A stretch of DNA of 64,000 nt, from NCBI GenBank assembly GCA_963702195.1, contig OY969725.1, positions 2,108,001 through 2,172,000 on the forward strand, given 5' to 3'. Origin of the DNA: AC-56 sp963702195 (GTDB taxonomy: Bacteria > Actinomycetota > Thermoleophilia > Solirubrobacterales > 70-9). Made by a program: the position numbers and the translations under genes. Positions within the stretch are counted from its first letter, which is position 1; each line of letters starts with the position of its first letter. Under the pieces are notes generated by a model. That model was not told where the DNA came from. It ran no database searches and was given only the letters and a program-made list of their open reading frames with translations. This document shows, piece by piece, positions 42,466 through 50,336 of the stretch.

Positions 42466-42984
42466 TCAATCCAGGTAGGTGACGACCGCACCCAAAGGGG
42501 CCCGCTCGGGAGGCTCCTTCGCTTGCACGCCGACGCCGAGGTGGAGCAGGCTGACGAAGCGCTCGCCGTCATCGAGGCCCACCGCCGCGCGACCGGATGG
42601 CGTCCGCATCACGGCCGGCGTGCGCCAGTACCCGGCGAGTCCCCGTGCGTGCGCGGCGAGCAGAACGATGTAGGCGGCGCAGGCGGTCGCATGGAGGTCC
42701 TCCTCGTCCTGCACCTCGTCACCACCGAGCACGCACGAGCACACGATCAGGGTTGGCGCACGATCGAGCTTGCCGGCCGACTCGGGCCCGGCAGCCTCCT
42801 TCAGGCGCTCGAGCGCCTGGGACCCGATCACCCGAAAGCGCCAGGGATTGGTGAGGTTGTGGTTCGGCGCCCAGCGTGCGAGCTCGAACAGCTCGTCGAG
42901 CACCTCCCTCTCCACTGGCTCTGGCTTGAACGCCTTGTGCGTCCGCCGGGTGCGGATCGCTTCGGAGACCTCCATCGTCGACAC
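42466..42984 (-). CDS. Nitroreductase-family flavoprotein (YdjA-like)
   Basis: The 172 residues open MSTMEVSEAIRTRRTHKAFK and contain ELARWAPNHNLTNPWRFRVI (FMN site), ACAAYIVLLAAHARGLAGYW and the late LLHLGVGV. This is the small YdjA-type nitroreductase family, which uses FMN and NAD(P)H; the substrate is unknown. BluB, the B12 lower-ligand enzyme, is a nitroreductase relative, but this protein is shorter and lacks a clear BluB pattern. It follows the S-component gene by 12 bases. GTG 42984 or ATG 42975 may start it. Confidence 0.85.
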   Translation of the reverse strand: MSTMEVSEAIRTRRTHKAFKPEPVEREVLDELFELARWAPNHNLTNPWRFRVIGSQALERLKEAAGPESAGKLDRAPTLIVCSCVLGGDEVQDEEDLHATACAAYIVLLAAHARGLAGYWRTPAVMRTPSGRAAVGLDDGERFVSLLHLGVGVQAKEPPERAPLGAVVTYLD

Positions 42985-42996
42985 GGTATCCAGCCG

Positions 42997-44892
42997 TCAG
43001 GGGAGGCGGCGGCGGTACCAGAGGAAGCCCCCGGCCAGGGCGAGCGCCAGAGCCGCGAGCCCGCCCGCAACGTAGATCGCGGCCGAGCCCCCGTCCGCCG
43101 GTGGAGCTGCGGCCGGGTCGACCGTGGCACTGGCGGGATGCGCCTCCGCATGGGATGGCCGCGCGCGCCTTCCCTGGGTGCCGGCGCCACCGCTCCCGCC
43201 CGAGGCCGGCTCGCCCCGTCCCCCGCCCGCCTCACTCGGCTGGTGCCTCGACCCGCCGCCGCTCGCCGGGGTGGTGCCGGTGGAAGCGGAGCTCTCAACC
43301 GGGTTGGTGATCGTCGCGCTCGACCCTCCCGAGGCGTCCCCCCCATGACCCCGGGACCTGCGGTGGCGCACCGGCCGCGCAACCGGCCGCACCGGGAACG
43401 CCTCGCGCCTCACCGCGACCAGTGCCTGGCCGGTGACCCAGACCGGGGTCTGGTCGCTCGACGCGGAGTACGTGTAGTGGCCGTCGCCTCGCTGGCGCTT
43501 GGAGAGGTAGTCGAACGGCGAGTGGCGGTGCTCCCGCACTCCCGAGGGGCCAACGCCCGCCGCGACCAGTCCCTGGATCGCCCACGCGGTGGACTGCGAG
43601 TTGGAGAGCGTGGTGCCGCCCAGGGCAAAGCCCCCATCGCGGTCCTGCGTGCGGCGCAGGAAAGCGGCGCCGGAATGCATTGTGTGGCGGCTCGCCCCGG
43701 CGGCGGCCATGCCCTGAAGGGCCGCCCCGGTGCTGTCCGCGTCGCTTGCCGCGCTCGGCTGGAAGCCCCAGCCCCCGTCCCGATTCTCGGCGCGGTGCAG
43801 CCACTTCGCCGGTTTCCGGACCGAGGACTGCGAGGCACCCGCGGAGCGCAGGGCGAGGATCCCGAACGCGGTGAGGTTGACCTGCCCCTGCACGGAGCCG
43901 CCGCCGGAGATGTGGCGGCGGAGCTCCGCGGGCAGGTTTCGGCCGCCGAAGTGCCGCGAGCTCACCGCCGCTCCCTCGAGGGCGAGGATCGTCCGCTCCA
44001 GGTCGCCCGCGGCGCTCAGGCCGCCGGCCTTTCGCCGCAGGTACGCGATCGGGGTCGCGCCGCCGTTCCTGATCGCGAACGGGCTGCGCCCGGCGGCCTC
44101 GAGGCCCAGGATCGCCCATCCGGTCATCGTGGCGCTCGACGAGGTCCCGGGTCCCGGGCCGAACCCTCCGTCGGAGTTCTGAGCTCCCTCGAGCCACCCG
44201 ACCGCCGACGCGGCCTGCGCGCGGGCGGGAACGGCGGTGGCGATCGCCAGGGCGGCCAGAAGCAGGAGCGGCGCCGCGCCGGCGGGCCGCCACCGGAACT
44301 CGAATCGGTCCCGGTAGCGGGCGATCATCCGGACGAGCGCAGGCCCAGCGGCGAGGGCGAGGACGACGTTCCCGGCGGCATGGGCGATGTTGAACGGCAC
44401 GCCGCGGGCGGAGATCGCGAGATAGCGATCCAGGGACTGCTCGCCGCCGTAGCTCACCATCACCGAGTAGTCCAGGAGGGCCCCGTAGGCGAACCCGGCG
44501 ACGCCGCAGGCGATCGCGAGCCCGTAGCGGCCGATGCGCCGGCCGGTGACCCGGCCCAGAGCGGCGCCGCCAAGCCCGACCATGCCCCAGCCCGCCATCT
44601 CCCATGGCGTCCACGGTCCCTGCCCGAGCCACAGGTTCGAGATCGCCGCCGCGAGCGCGCCGACCGCGAACCCCGGCGCCGCACCCACCGCGAACCCGGT
44701 GATCAGGACGATGTCGGTGGTGGCGACGACGTTTGGGATCGGGGTCAACACGAGGCGGCCGGCGACGGCGAGAGCCGCCAGCGCCGCGACCAGAGCGACC
44801 ATGCGGGCGGGCGGGCGCGAGCGCTCGTACCAGGCGAAGCCACCGAAGAGAACGGCGGCGAGGATCAGCCAGGCCCAGGCCTCCCAGCTCAC
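42997..44892 (-). CDS. ECF S component fused to an alpha/alpha-toroid (transcobalamin-alpha-like) domain
   Basis: Residues 1-215 form a membrane S component with about six helices (PNVVATTDIVLITGFAVGAA, ISNLWLGQGPWTPWEMAGWG). A second signal-like segment ends VPARAQA near 245. A toroid of at least five prenyltransferase/squalene-oxidase type repeats follows (ENRDGGWGF, TQDRDGGFALGG, TAWAIQGLVAAG), then a Gly/Ser/His-rich linker and a final helix with basic tail. The same toroid fold binds B12 in intrinsic factor and transcobalamin. The gene is last of a cobalamin-riboswitch ECF operon, so cobalamin is the inferred substrate. The AxA site could separate toroid and S component after export. Confidence 0.82.
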   Translation of the reverse strand: MSWEAWAWLILAAVLFGGFAWYERSRPPARMVALVAALAALAVAGRLVLTPIPNVVATTDIVLITGFAVGAAPGFAVGALAAAISNLWLGQGPWTPWEMAGWGMVGLGGAALGRVTGRRIGRYGLAIACGVAGFAYGALLDYSVMVSYGGEQSLDRYLAISARGVPFNIAHAAGNVVLALAAGPALVRMIARYRDRFEFRWRPAGAAPLLLLAALAIATAVPARAQAASAVGWLEGAQNSDGGFGPGPGTSSSATMTGWAILGLEAAGRSPFAIRNGGATPIAYLRRKAGGLSAAGDLERTILALEGAAVSSRHFGGRNLPAELRRHISGGGSVQGQVNLTAFGILALRSAGASQSSVRKPAKWLHRAENRDGGWGFQPSAASDADSTGAALQGMAAAGASRHTMHSGAAFLRRTQDRDGGFALGGTTLSNSQSTAWAIQGLVAAGVGPSGVREHRHSPFDYLSKRQRGDGHYTYSASSDQTPVWVTGQALVAVRREAFPVRPVARPVRHRRSRGHGGDASGGSSATITNPVESSASTGTTPASGGGSRHQPSEAGGGRGEPASGGSGGAGTQGRRARPSHAEAHPASATVDPAAAPPADGGSAAIYVAGGLAALALALAGGFLWYRRRLP

Positions 44893-46535
44893 GGCGCCTC
44901 CGCTGAGAGGAGCCCGCGCGCCGCCGTCACCCGCTCGCGGATCAACTCGGCGCCCCGCTCGGGCAGGATCGCCCCGCCGGCGCCGAGGATGCGCGCGACC
45001 TCCGTTGCGAAGTACCAGCCGCCGGAGAGCACGTCAGCCGCCGAACCGTCGGCGATCACCTCGCCGCTGCCCAGCAGGACCACACGCTCGGCAAACGACG
45101 CGGCGAATTCGACGTCGTGGGTCGCGATCACCACGGCGGCGCCGCGGGCGGCGAGGCTCGCGCACCAATCGGCCAGCTCCGCCTTGCGGGCTCGGTCAAG
45201 GCCCCGGGTCGGCTCGTCCAGGCATACCAAGCGCGGAAGCGCGCCGTCGCCGCCGCGGCCCGCCATCACGATGGCGAGGGCGAGGCGCTGGCGCTCACCG
45301 CCGGACAGGTCGCGGGGGTCGGCGTCCTCGGCCCAGTCGAGCCCGGTCACGCCGAGCGCGGCCCGTCCGGCCTCGCCCGGGAGCTCGTCGCCCACCCGCT
45401 CGCGGACGAGCAGGTCGCCGGGGCTCTGCGGGCAGAGCGCGCAGCCGCCCGGTGCCGAGGCCCTCCCTCGCACGGTGTCGAGCCTTCCGGCCACGGCGCG
45501 GAGCAGGGTCGTCTTGCCGGCGCCGTTTCGGCCCATCAGCGCAACCCGCTCGCCGTGGCGGACCTGGAGGTCGACGCCCCGCAGGACGTCGCGCGGCCCG
45601 GAGCCGTCGTCCAGCTCGACCCACGCGTTCCGCACCTCCAGCGCGGCTGGGCCGCTCGCGTGCCCGGCGCCGTTCGCTGCCGATGCGGCCGTGGCGGCGG
45701 CCGGCTCGAAGCCGCGCGTCCGGAGCGTGCGGCGCGCGTCCTTCACTCCCACCGGGGGCTCGCCCAGCCCGGCGAGCTCGAACAGCCGCGCACCCGGGGT
45801 GGCGAGGGCCGGATCGTGCTCGAGGGCCCATCGCAAGAAGTCGGGCGGGCTGCCGTCGAACGCGATGCGTCCCCCGGCCATCGCAACGGCACGGTCGGCG
45901 GCGCCGAGGCAGCGCTCCAGACGGTGCTCGGCGAGGACGACCGCCATCCCCCACTCCTCGTTCAGCCGGCGCAGGAGGCCGACGAGCTCGTCGCCCGCCA
46001 CGGGGTCCAGCTGCGACGTGGGCTCGTCGAGCAGCACCAGCTGCGGCCGTCCGACCAGCGCGGCCCCGAGCGCGACACGCTGGAGCTCCCCTCCGGAGAG
46101 GGTGTCCACGGGCCGGTCGAGCAGCTGGGGCATCGCCAAAGCGAGGGAAACCTCCTCCACGGCCCTCGCCCGCGCGGCCGGCGGCTCGCCGCGGATCTCG
46201 AGCGGGAGCTCCAGCTCGGCGCGCACGGTGGTCGAGACGACCTGGGTCTCGGGGTCCTGCGCCACAAGGCCGACGGCGCCGCCGAGCTCCGCCGGCCCGT
46301 GATCGCGGACGTCGAGGCCGGCCACCTGCATCTCGCCGCGCACGTCGCCACCGTGGTAGTGCGGGACGAGGCCGCAGCACGCCCGCAGGAGCGTCGTCTT
46401 GCCGGATCCCGAACGGCCCGCAAGGACGATGAGCTCCCCGGGCTCGATCTCCAGGTCCACGTCGGCGAGCGACTCGCCCCTGGCCTCCGGGTACCGGTAG
46501 GAAAGTCCTCTGATGCTCACCAGGCGCTCAGCCAC
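44889..46535 (-). CDS. ECF transporter double ATPase (EcfA-EcfA' fusion)
   Basis: The 548 residues carry two ABC ATPase domains. The first has Walker A AGRSGSGKTTLL, Q-loop VAQDPETQ, signature LSGGELQRVAL and Walker B LVLLDEPTSQLD. The second has MGRNGAGKTTLL, LSGGERQRLAL, LVCLDEPTRGLD and the switch His in ATHDVEF. It would energise the EcfT/S complex. GTG 46535 lies within the end of ecfT (overlap of eight bases), and the stop overlaps the S-component gene by four. An Ala-rich linker (AAATAASAANGAGHA) joins the domains. Confidence 0.93.
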   Translation of the reverse strand: MAERLVSIRGLSYRYPEARGESLADVDLEIEPGELIVLAGRSGSGKTTLLRACCGLVPHYHGGDVRGEMQVAGLDVRDHGPAELGGAVGLVAQDPETQVVSTTVRAELELPLEIRGEPPAARARAVEEVSLALAMPQLLDRPVDTLSGGELQRVALGAALVGRPQLVLLDEPTSQLDPVAGDELVGLLRRLNEEWGMAVVLAEHRLERCLGAADRAVAMAGGRIAFDGSPPDFLRWALEHDPALATPGARLFELAGLGEPPVGVKDARRTLRTRGFEPAAATAASAANGAGHASGPAALEVRNAWVELDDGSGPRDVLRGVDLQVRHGERVALMGRNGAGKTTLLRAVAGRLDTVRGRASAPGGCALCPQSPGDLLVRERVGDELPGEAGRAALGVTGLDWAEDADPRDLSGGERQRLALAIVMAGRGGDGALPRLVCLDEPTRGLDRARKAELADWCASLAARGAAVVIATHDVEFAASFAERVVLLGSGEVIADGSAADVLSGGWYFATEVARILGAGGAILPERGAELIRERVTAARGLLSAEAP

Positions 46536-47418
46536 GACGCCTCCATCCTCGGACCGCGGTGACGAACGGCAGCACAGCGAGCAGCGGAATGGCCGGGGCG
46601 AGGACCAGCGTGGCCGCGCCTGTGTCCAGGCTCACCGTCGGATAGGAGTCGTAGGCGCCGATGCCGGCGACACGAGCCGCGACCGCGATCGCGGCCACCG
46701 CGATCCCGGCCGCTCCGAACCTCCCCGCGTAGCGCGCCGGAGGTCCCCCGCGCGCCGATCCCGGCGCGCCGCGCGCGTACCCGCGAAGCTCCAGCGTCGC
46801 GGCGACGTCGACAGCGCGATCGAGTGAGCCCGCCACCAACCGCCGCGCCATGGCCGCACGGCCGACCGGAGCGGCCGCCGGGCCCCGGAGGGCCGCGGCC
46901 TCGGTGAGCCGCCCGTGGTCGCCGGCGGCGAGCGGCACGAGGCGGGCGATCAGGGTGGCGGTCAGGGCGGAGCGGCGCGCCACCGGGCGAAGCAGCCGCA
47001 GAACCCGGTCGGGGTCCACGCATGCGGCATGGACGGCGAAGGCCATGAGCACGACCAGGATCCGCAGGGCGAGCACCCCGCCCTCCGCCAGCGCCTCGGC
47101 GCTCACGTCGGTGTGGCCCAGAAGCGGCAGCCATAGGCCGTAGATCAGGATCGTCTCACCCCGCTGGGCGACCAACCCGTTGACGATCACGACGAATACG
47201 CCGAGGCTCAGCCCCCACCGCGCCGACGCGGACAGGGCCCTGCCGGCTTTCGCGCAGAGCCCGGCGACAACGACCCCCAGTCCGGCGGCAGCGAGGACGA
47301 TCGGGCTCGCATAGACGAACGCGACCACGGCGAACGACCCGAGGTAGATGCTCGCGGCCAGCGCCCCGGCTCCCGCGATCGGAGTGCGCCGCGGGACGTA
47401 TGCGATCGGCGACCTCAC
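46528..47418 (-). CDS. ECF transporter transmembrane coupling protein EcfT
   Basis: About 296 residues with six hydrophobic helices and the two cytoplasmic coupling motifs of EcfT, here AAALRG and the later TLELRGYARGAP. EcfT joins the ATPases to the substrate-binding S component. GTG 47418 overlaps the upstream lipoprotein stop by four bases (GTGA); the longer frame to 47559 covers that gene. Some helices are unusually Ala/Val-rich, in keeping with the base composition. Confidence 0.88.
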   Translation of the reverse strand: MRSPIAYVPRRTPIAGAGALAASIYLGSFAVVAFVYASPIVLAAAGLGVVVAGLCAKAGRALSASARWGLSLGVFVVIVNGLVAQRGETILIYGLWLPLLGHTDVSAEALAEGGVLALRILVVLMAFAVHAACVDPDRVLRLLRPVARRSALTATLIARLVPLAAGDHGRLTEAAALRGPAAAPVGRAAMARRLVAGSLDRAVDVAATLELRGYARGAPGSARGGPPARYAGRFGAAGIAVAAIAVAARVAGIGAYDSYPTVSLDTGAATLVLAPAIPLLAVLPFVTAVRGWRRRG

Positions 47419-48353
47419 CCGCCACCCCCCGGCACGATCGGGAGCGCGACCGGGCCGCCTCCCGCCGCGGCGATCGCGTAGTGGTTCCGCAGCGAGTCCA
47501 TGTCGAGCGCATCGGCCGCGCGGCGCACGGCCGAGCCACCAGATCCGGTCACGATCCACGTGGGCTCATCGCCGGATCCGCGGAGCGCCGCTACGAGGCC
47601 GGCGCCCGGGCCGAGGTCACGCGCCGGGTGACCGGTCTGGTCGAGCCCGATCAGATGCCAGCCGCCGTGGATCGGGCCCTTGAAGGTGGCGAAGACACCG
47701 GTGCTCTGCGGGCTGCCCCGAAGCTGGTCGACGGCCGGGTCGTTGCTGACCTTGGGCCACGGCCCCACCAGGACGCGTAGCGAGTCCGCGGCTGCCCTCC
47801 CCGGCCGCACGATGGTCGCCGTCGCCCCGGCCGCGTCCAGAGCACGTGAGGTCGCATCGCAGGCCGGCCGCACGCCGAGACACTCGACCGGGACCGGCTT
47901 CGGGCGGTCAGCGGAGGCCTGCGCGAACGGCTCGGGCCAGGAGCCCACCACCGCGGGAACGCTCATCGCGGCGCTCCAGTTCCGGTAGTCCCACCAGATC
48001 CTCTCGCCGCCCTTGACCTGCACGTCGGCGGAGCCCACCGGTGACTCGATGCCGTTGACGTAGAAGAACCAGTCGCTCGAACCGGTGCCGGCGAGCCCGT
48101 TGATCGACTGCACGAAGCCGCCGCCGTACCGGGTGGTGATCTCGGCCTCGCGGTCCAGGAAGCGAATCACCGTTTCGGATGAGGGCGGGTCGGAGTCCGT
48201 CGCCTCCACGAGTGTCCTCGAGCCGTAGTCACGGGTGACGCTCAGGGTCGCCGTGCCGGCCGAAGACGGGCCGGCCCCGAACCCGCAGGCAGCCACCGCG
48301 ACGGCGCACGCAAGCACCGCCGCGGTCGCCGCTCCTGCGGAAACGAGCCTCAT
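47415..48353 (-). CDS. Lipoprotein with DUF4430 (transcobalamin beta-domain-like)
   Basis: A lipoprotein signal ends in the lipobox VAAC (Cys23). Residues 35-125 form a DUF4430 domain: VIRFLDREAEITTRYGGGFV, SINGL, then the hallmark DWFFYVNGIESPVGSADVQV and ERIWWDYRNW. DUF4430 is related to the beta domain that closes over B12 in intrinsic factor/transcobalamin. Residues 140-310 are a second, unrecognised domain (VLVGPWPKVSNDPAVDQLRG). It would be anchored outside the membrane next to the ECF complex. It begins four bases after the previous gene in a cobalamin-riboswitch operon, supporting a B12-capture role. Confidence 0.85.
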   Translation of the reverse strand: MRLVSAGAATAAVLACAVAVAACGFGAGPSSAGTATLSVTRDYGSRTLVEATDSDPPSSETVIRFLDREAEITTRYGGGFVQSINGLAGTGSSDWFFYVNGIESPVGSADVQVKGGERIWWDYRNWSAAMSVPAVVGSWPEPFAQASADRPKPVPVECLGVRPACDATSRALDAAGATATIVRPGRAAADSLRVLVGPWPKVSNDPAVDQLRGSPQSTGVFATFKGPIHGGWHLIGLDQTGHPARDLGPGAGLVAALRGSGDEPTWIVTGSGGSAVRRAADALDMDSLRNHYAIAAAGGGPVALPIVPGGGG

Positions 48354-48357
48354 CCCA

Positions 48358-49344
48358 TCAGCGCCTCTTGATGCGCTCGCAGCTCGAGGCGATGTGGTCG
48401 TTGCGGTCGCCGGAGTCGACGATCACCTCGTCGCGCCCGCCGCCGCAGTTGACGCGATCCTTCCCACCCGAGCGGAGGTTGACCACGTCGGAGCCGCCCC
48501 GCGCTGCGATGCGGTCCGGCCCGCGCGTCCCCTTGATCCGGTCGGCGTGCGGGGAGCCGTAGATCGTCTTCCCGTGGGCGCTCGAGCACCCCCCGGGGCC
48601 GACGCAGACCCGGACGCGATTCGACGGAATGTCGTTTGCGGTGCCGTTCGCCTGCAGCGTGGCCGAGTCCGGCATGGTCGCCTCGAGCTCGCCCCCGGAC
48701 CCGGTCTTGCCGATCGACTTGCCGTCGGCGGTCACGGTGACGCCCGCGGCGGAGCTCGGCCTGCCGGCGCTGGTGTAGCGGGTCGCCTTGACCGTGAACG
48801 GCTTGCCGGGCTTCGCCTGTGCCGGCGCCTTCAGCACCAGCTCCCTGGGACCGGACAGAGGCTCGTTGCCCGAGGTGAAGTACCAGAGGATCTGGTCTCG
48901 GTTGTGGACCGGCGTCAGGCTCGCGCCGGTCGAGGACGTCACGTGGTTGACGACGAGGTCCCAGTAGCTGGACCCCACGGTCGTGAAGCCACCGATGGTG
49001 CATACGCCGAGTCCGAACCCGTCGTCGACGAACGAATCGCTGAGCACGAGCGGGCGAAGCGCCTTGTCGGACGCCAGCGCGTCCTTGACGATCCCGAGCG
49101 CGTTGGCGCCGCGCATCTTGTAGCGCTTGCTCTTGCTCGGGCTCCCGAAGCAGCCGGCCTTGGTACTGGAGCGCACCGTCGTCGATCCCGTGTACTGCCG
49201 GAGCTCGGCGAGCGTGCGGCCGGTGTGCGTGACGACGCGCAGGTCTGCCCACTTCGTGCTCGCCGCGGCGGACGCGGCGAGCGCCATGAGCACGACCATG
49301 GCAGCCGCGATCGCGGCGCCGAGGCCAAGACGAGATGAATGCAT
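48358..49344 (-). CDS. Secreted protein: beta-domain-like head, Ig-like middle, RTX-like calcium tail
   Basis: This is the first gene after the cobalamin riboswitch. A Sec signal (AAMVVLMALAASAAAS) precedes a 30-155 region with DUF4430-like features (NALGIVKDAL, DGFGLGVCTIGGF, SSYWDLVVNHV, RDQILWYFTSG). An Ig-like stretch follows (ELVLKAPAQAKPGKPFTVKA), then a region with calcium-binding nonapeptide-like repeats (GPDRIAARGGSDVVNLRSGG, GGGRDEVIVDSGDRNDHI). It has four or more Cys that could form disulfides. It is probably an extracellular or wall-associated B12 binder. The start ATG 49344 has GGAAGGGG upstream. Confidence 0.8.
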   Translation of the reverse strand: MHSSRLGLGAAIAAAMVVLMALAASAAASTKWADLRVVTHTGRTLAELRQYTGSTTVRSSTKAGCFGSPSKSKRYKMRGANALGIVKDALASDKALRPLVLSDSFVDDGFGLGVCTIGGFTTVGSSYWDLVVNHVTSSTGASLTPVHNRDQILWYFTSGNEPLSGPRELVLKAPAQAKPGKPFTVKATRYTSAGRPSSAAGVTVTADGKSIGKTGSGGELEATMPDSATLQANGTANDIPSNRVRVCVGPGGCSSAHGKTIYGSPHADRIKGTRGPDRIAARGGSDVVNLRSGGKDRVNCGGGRDEVIVDSGDRNDHIASSCERIKRR

Positions 49345-49348
49345 TTTG

Positions 49349-49379
49349 AGCCACCCCTTCCTCGAGGGTCGATTGGGCT
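49349..49379 (-). promoter_or_regulatory. Hairpin covering the Shine-Dalgarno of the first B12 gene (expression platform)
   Basis: Between the riboswitch and ATG 49344 the minus strand can fold with an outer stem AGCC (49379-49376) / GGCT (49352-49349) and an inner stem ACCCT/AGGGGT enclosing GGAAGGGG, the ribosome binding site. This suggests that B12 binding represses translation rather than transcription. No T-run is present, in agreement. Confidence 0.5.
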
Positions 49380-49545
49380 GGCCGATGGACAGGTCTCCTG
49401 GCTTCCGGGTGATCTCGGCGCCTCGCCTTCCCAGGGTCGCTGTGGCGTCCCCAGTGGCTGGCCGCGTGGGCCGCGGCGCCTCGTTACCCGGTCACAGTGG
49501 CGGGACCGCGCCGGTTTCGCACCGGACTTCCCTTGACCACCGGCC
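49380..49545 (-). ncRNA. Cobalamin riboswitch
   Basis: On the minus strand the closing stem P1 is GGCCGGTGG (49545-49537) with CCATCGGCC (49388-49380), nine pairs with one G-U. Inside it are the conserved core GGGAAGTCCGGTGCGAAACC, CCCGCCACTG, and near the 3' end the B12 box AGCCAGGAGACCTGTCC (49403-49387). These elements identify the adenosyl/methyl-cobalamin aptamer without doubt. The first gene of the ECF/DUF4430 operon starts 35 bases downstream, so the operon is expected to be shut off when B12 is plentiful. Confidence 0.95.
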
Positions 49546-49583
49546 TATGTCAGCCGAAGTCTATGGCTCCTGATGACTGACGT

Positions 49584-49967
49584 CTACTGGCGCTCTTCGA
49601 CCTTGCGCTGGAGCTCCTCTACGACCTCCGGCATCGTCTTGCGCATCCGCGAGAGCTCCCAGTGCTCGATCTTGATCACCCGCAGGCGTGAGGTGGCGGT
49701 CACCGTGGCGGAGCGCTCCTGCTTCTCCAGCAGTCCCTGCTCGCCGAAGACGTCGCCCGGCCCCAGGTCGGCGATGTGCTGCCCGGAGCGCTCGACCTTC
49801 GCCGTGCCCTCCTCGATCGCGAAGAAGTGATTGGAGTACCCGCCCTCCTTGACGACCACCTGGCCCTCGGCGAACTCGTCGGTCTCCGCGAACGGCGCGA
49901 TCTTGCGGAGTTGCTCGTCGGGGACGTCTGCGAACAGCGGAATGGTCTTCAGCAGGCTTACGTCCAA
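49584..49967 (-). CDS. Cyclic-nucleotide-binding-fold protein, no output domain
   Basis: This 127-residue protein consists only of a CRP-type cNMP-binding beta-roll: LLKTIPLFADVPDEQLRKIA, VVKEGGYSNHFFAIEEGTAKV, ADLGPGDVFGEQGLLEKQER and SRLRVIKIEHWELSRM. The phosphate-binding cassette reads FGEQGLLEKQERSATV, close to but not the full RSA consensus for cAMP. There is no helix-turn-helix, so it may act by binding a partner. It lies just upstream of the B12 riboswitch on the same strand. Confidence 0.85.
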   Translation of the reverse strand: MDVSLLKTIPLFADVPDEQLRKIAPFAETDEFAEGQVVVKEGGYSNHFFAIEEGTAKVERSGQHIADLGPGDVFGEQGLLEKQERSATVTATSRLRVIKIEHWELSRMRKTMPEVVEELQRKVEERQ

Positions 49968-50024
49968 AGCTCCCTCCTCGTCGTTGGCGCAGAACCTAAC
50001 CGATGGATTCGGTTGGCGTCGCGG

Positions 50025-50327
50025 CTACCGCGACTCCGCCTGAACGTCCAAGCTGAACCGCACGTCGTCGCCCGATACGTCCGCGTCGAGAAGCTTGTCC
50101 TCAAGGAGCTCGACGGCGCTGGGATCCACGAAGACCCTCTCCTCCGCCAGCACCTCGTCGCCCTCCTTGGGCGCGGCGACCACGGAGAGCCGCAGATCGG
50201 TGCGTGGCTCGCCGCTCTCGTCGGCGTTCACCTCGCGCGTAATTCGCAGGCCCGCGCCCTCGGGTATGCCCGGCGCTCCGACGATTCCCCTGATTGCCGT
50301 GGCCGCGTCCTCGCTGATCGCAAGCAC
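50025..50327 (-). CDS. HesB/IscA-like domain protein without cysteines
   Basis: 100 residues with the HesB/A-type fold pattern: LAISEDAATAIRGIVGAPGI, GLRITREVNADE, RLSVVAAPKEGDEVLAE and RVFVDPSAVELLEDKLLDAD. Real A-type iron-sulfur carriers need a CGCG and an upstream Cys; this protein has no cysteine at all and ends FSLDVQAESR. It cannot bind a cluster in the normal way. It lies ten bases downstream of a DUF2294 gene, so the two are probably cotranscribed. Confidence 0.75.
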   Translation of the reverse strand: MLAISEDAATAIRGIVGAPGIPEGAGLRITREVNADESGEPRTDLRLSVVAAPKEGDEVLAEERVFVDPSAVELLEDKLLDADVSGDDVRFSLDVQAESR

Positions 50328-50336
50328 GGAGCGACC

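Noticed and set aside
42466..42984. Nitroreductase as BluB (B12 lower-ligand synthase)
   Set aside because: It is only 172 residues and matches the small YdjA-type pattern (ARWAPNHNLTNPWRF); BluB is longer with a different signature. Kept only as a possibility in the B12 context.
42388..46302. Plus-strand open frame of 1304 codons opposite the ECF and nitroreductase genes
   Set aside because: It is the antisense of well-supported genes, rich in Arg/Pro/Ala from high GC, with no domain or codon-position pattern of its own.
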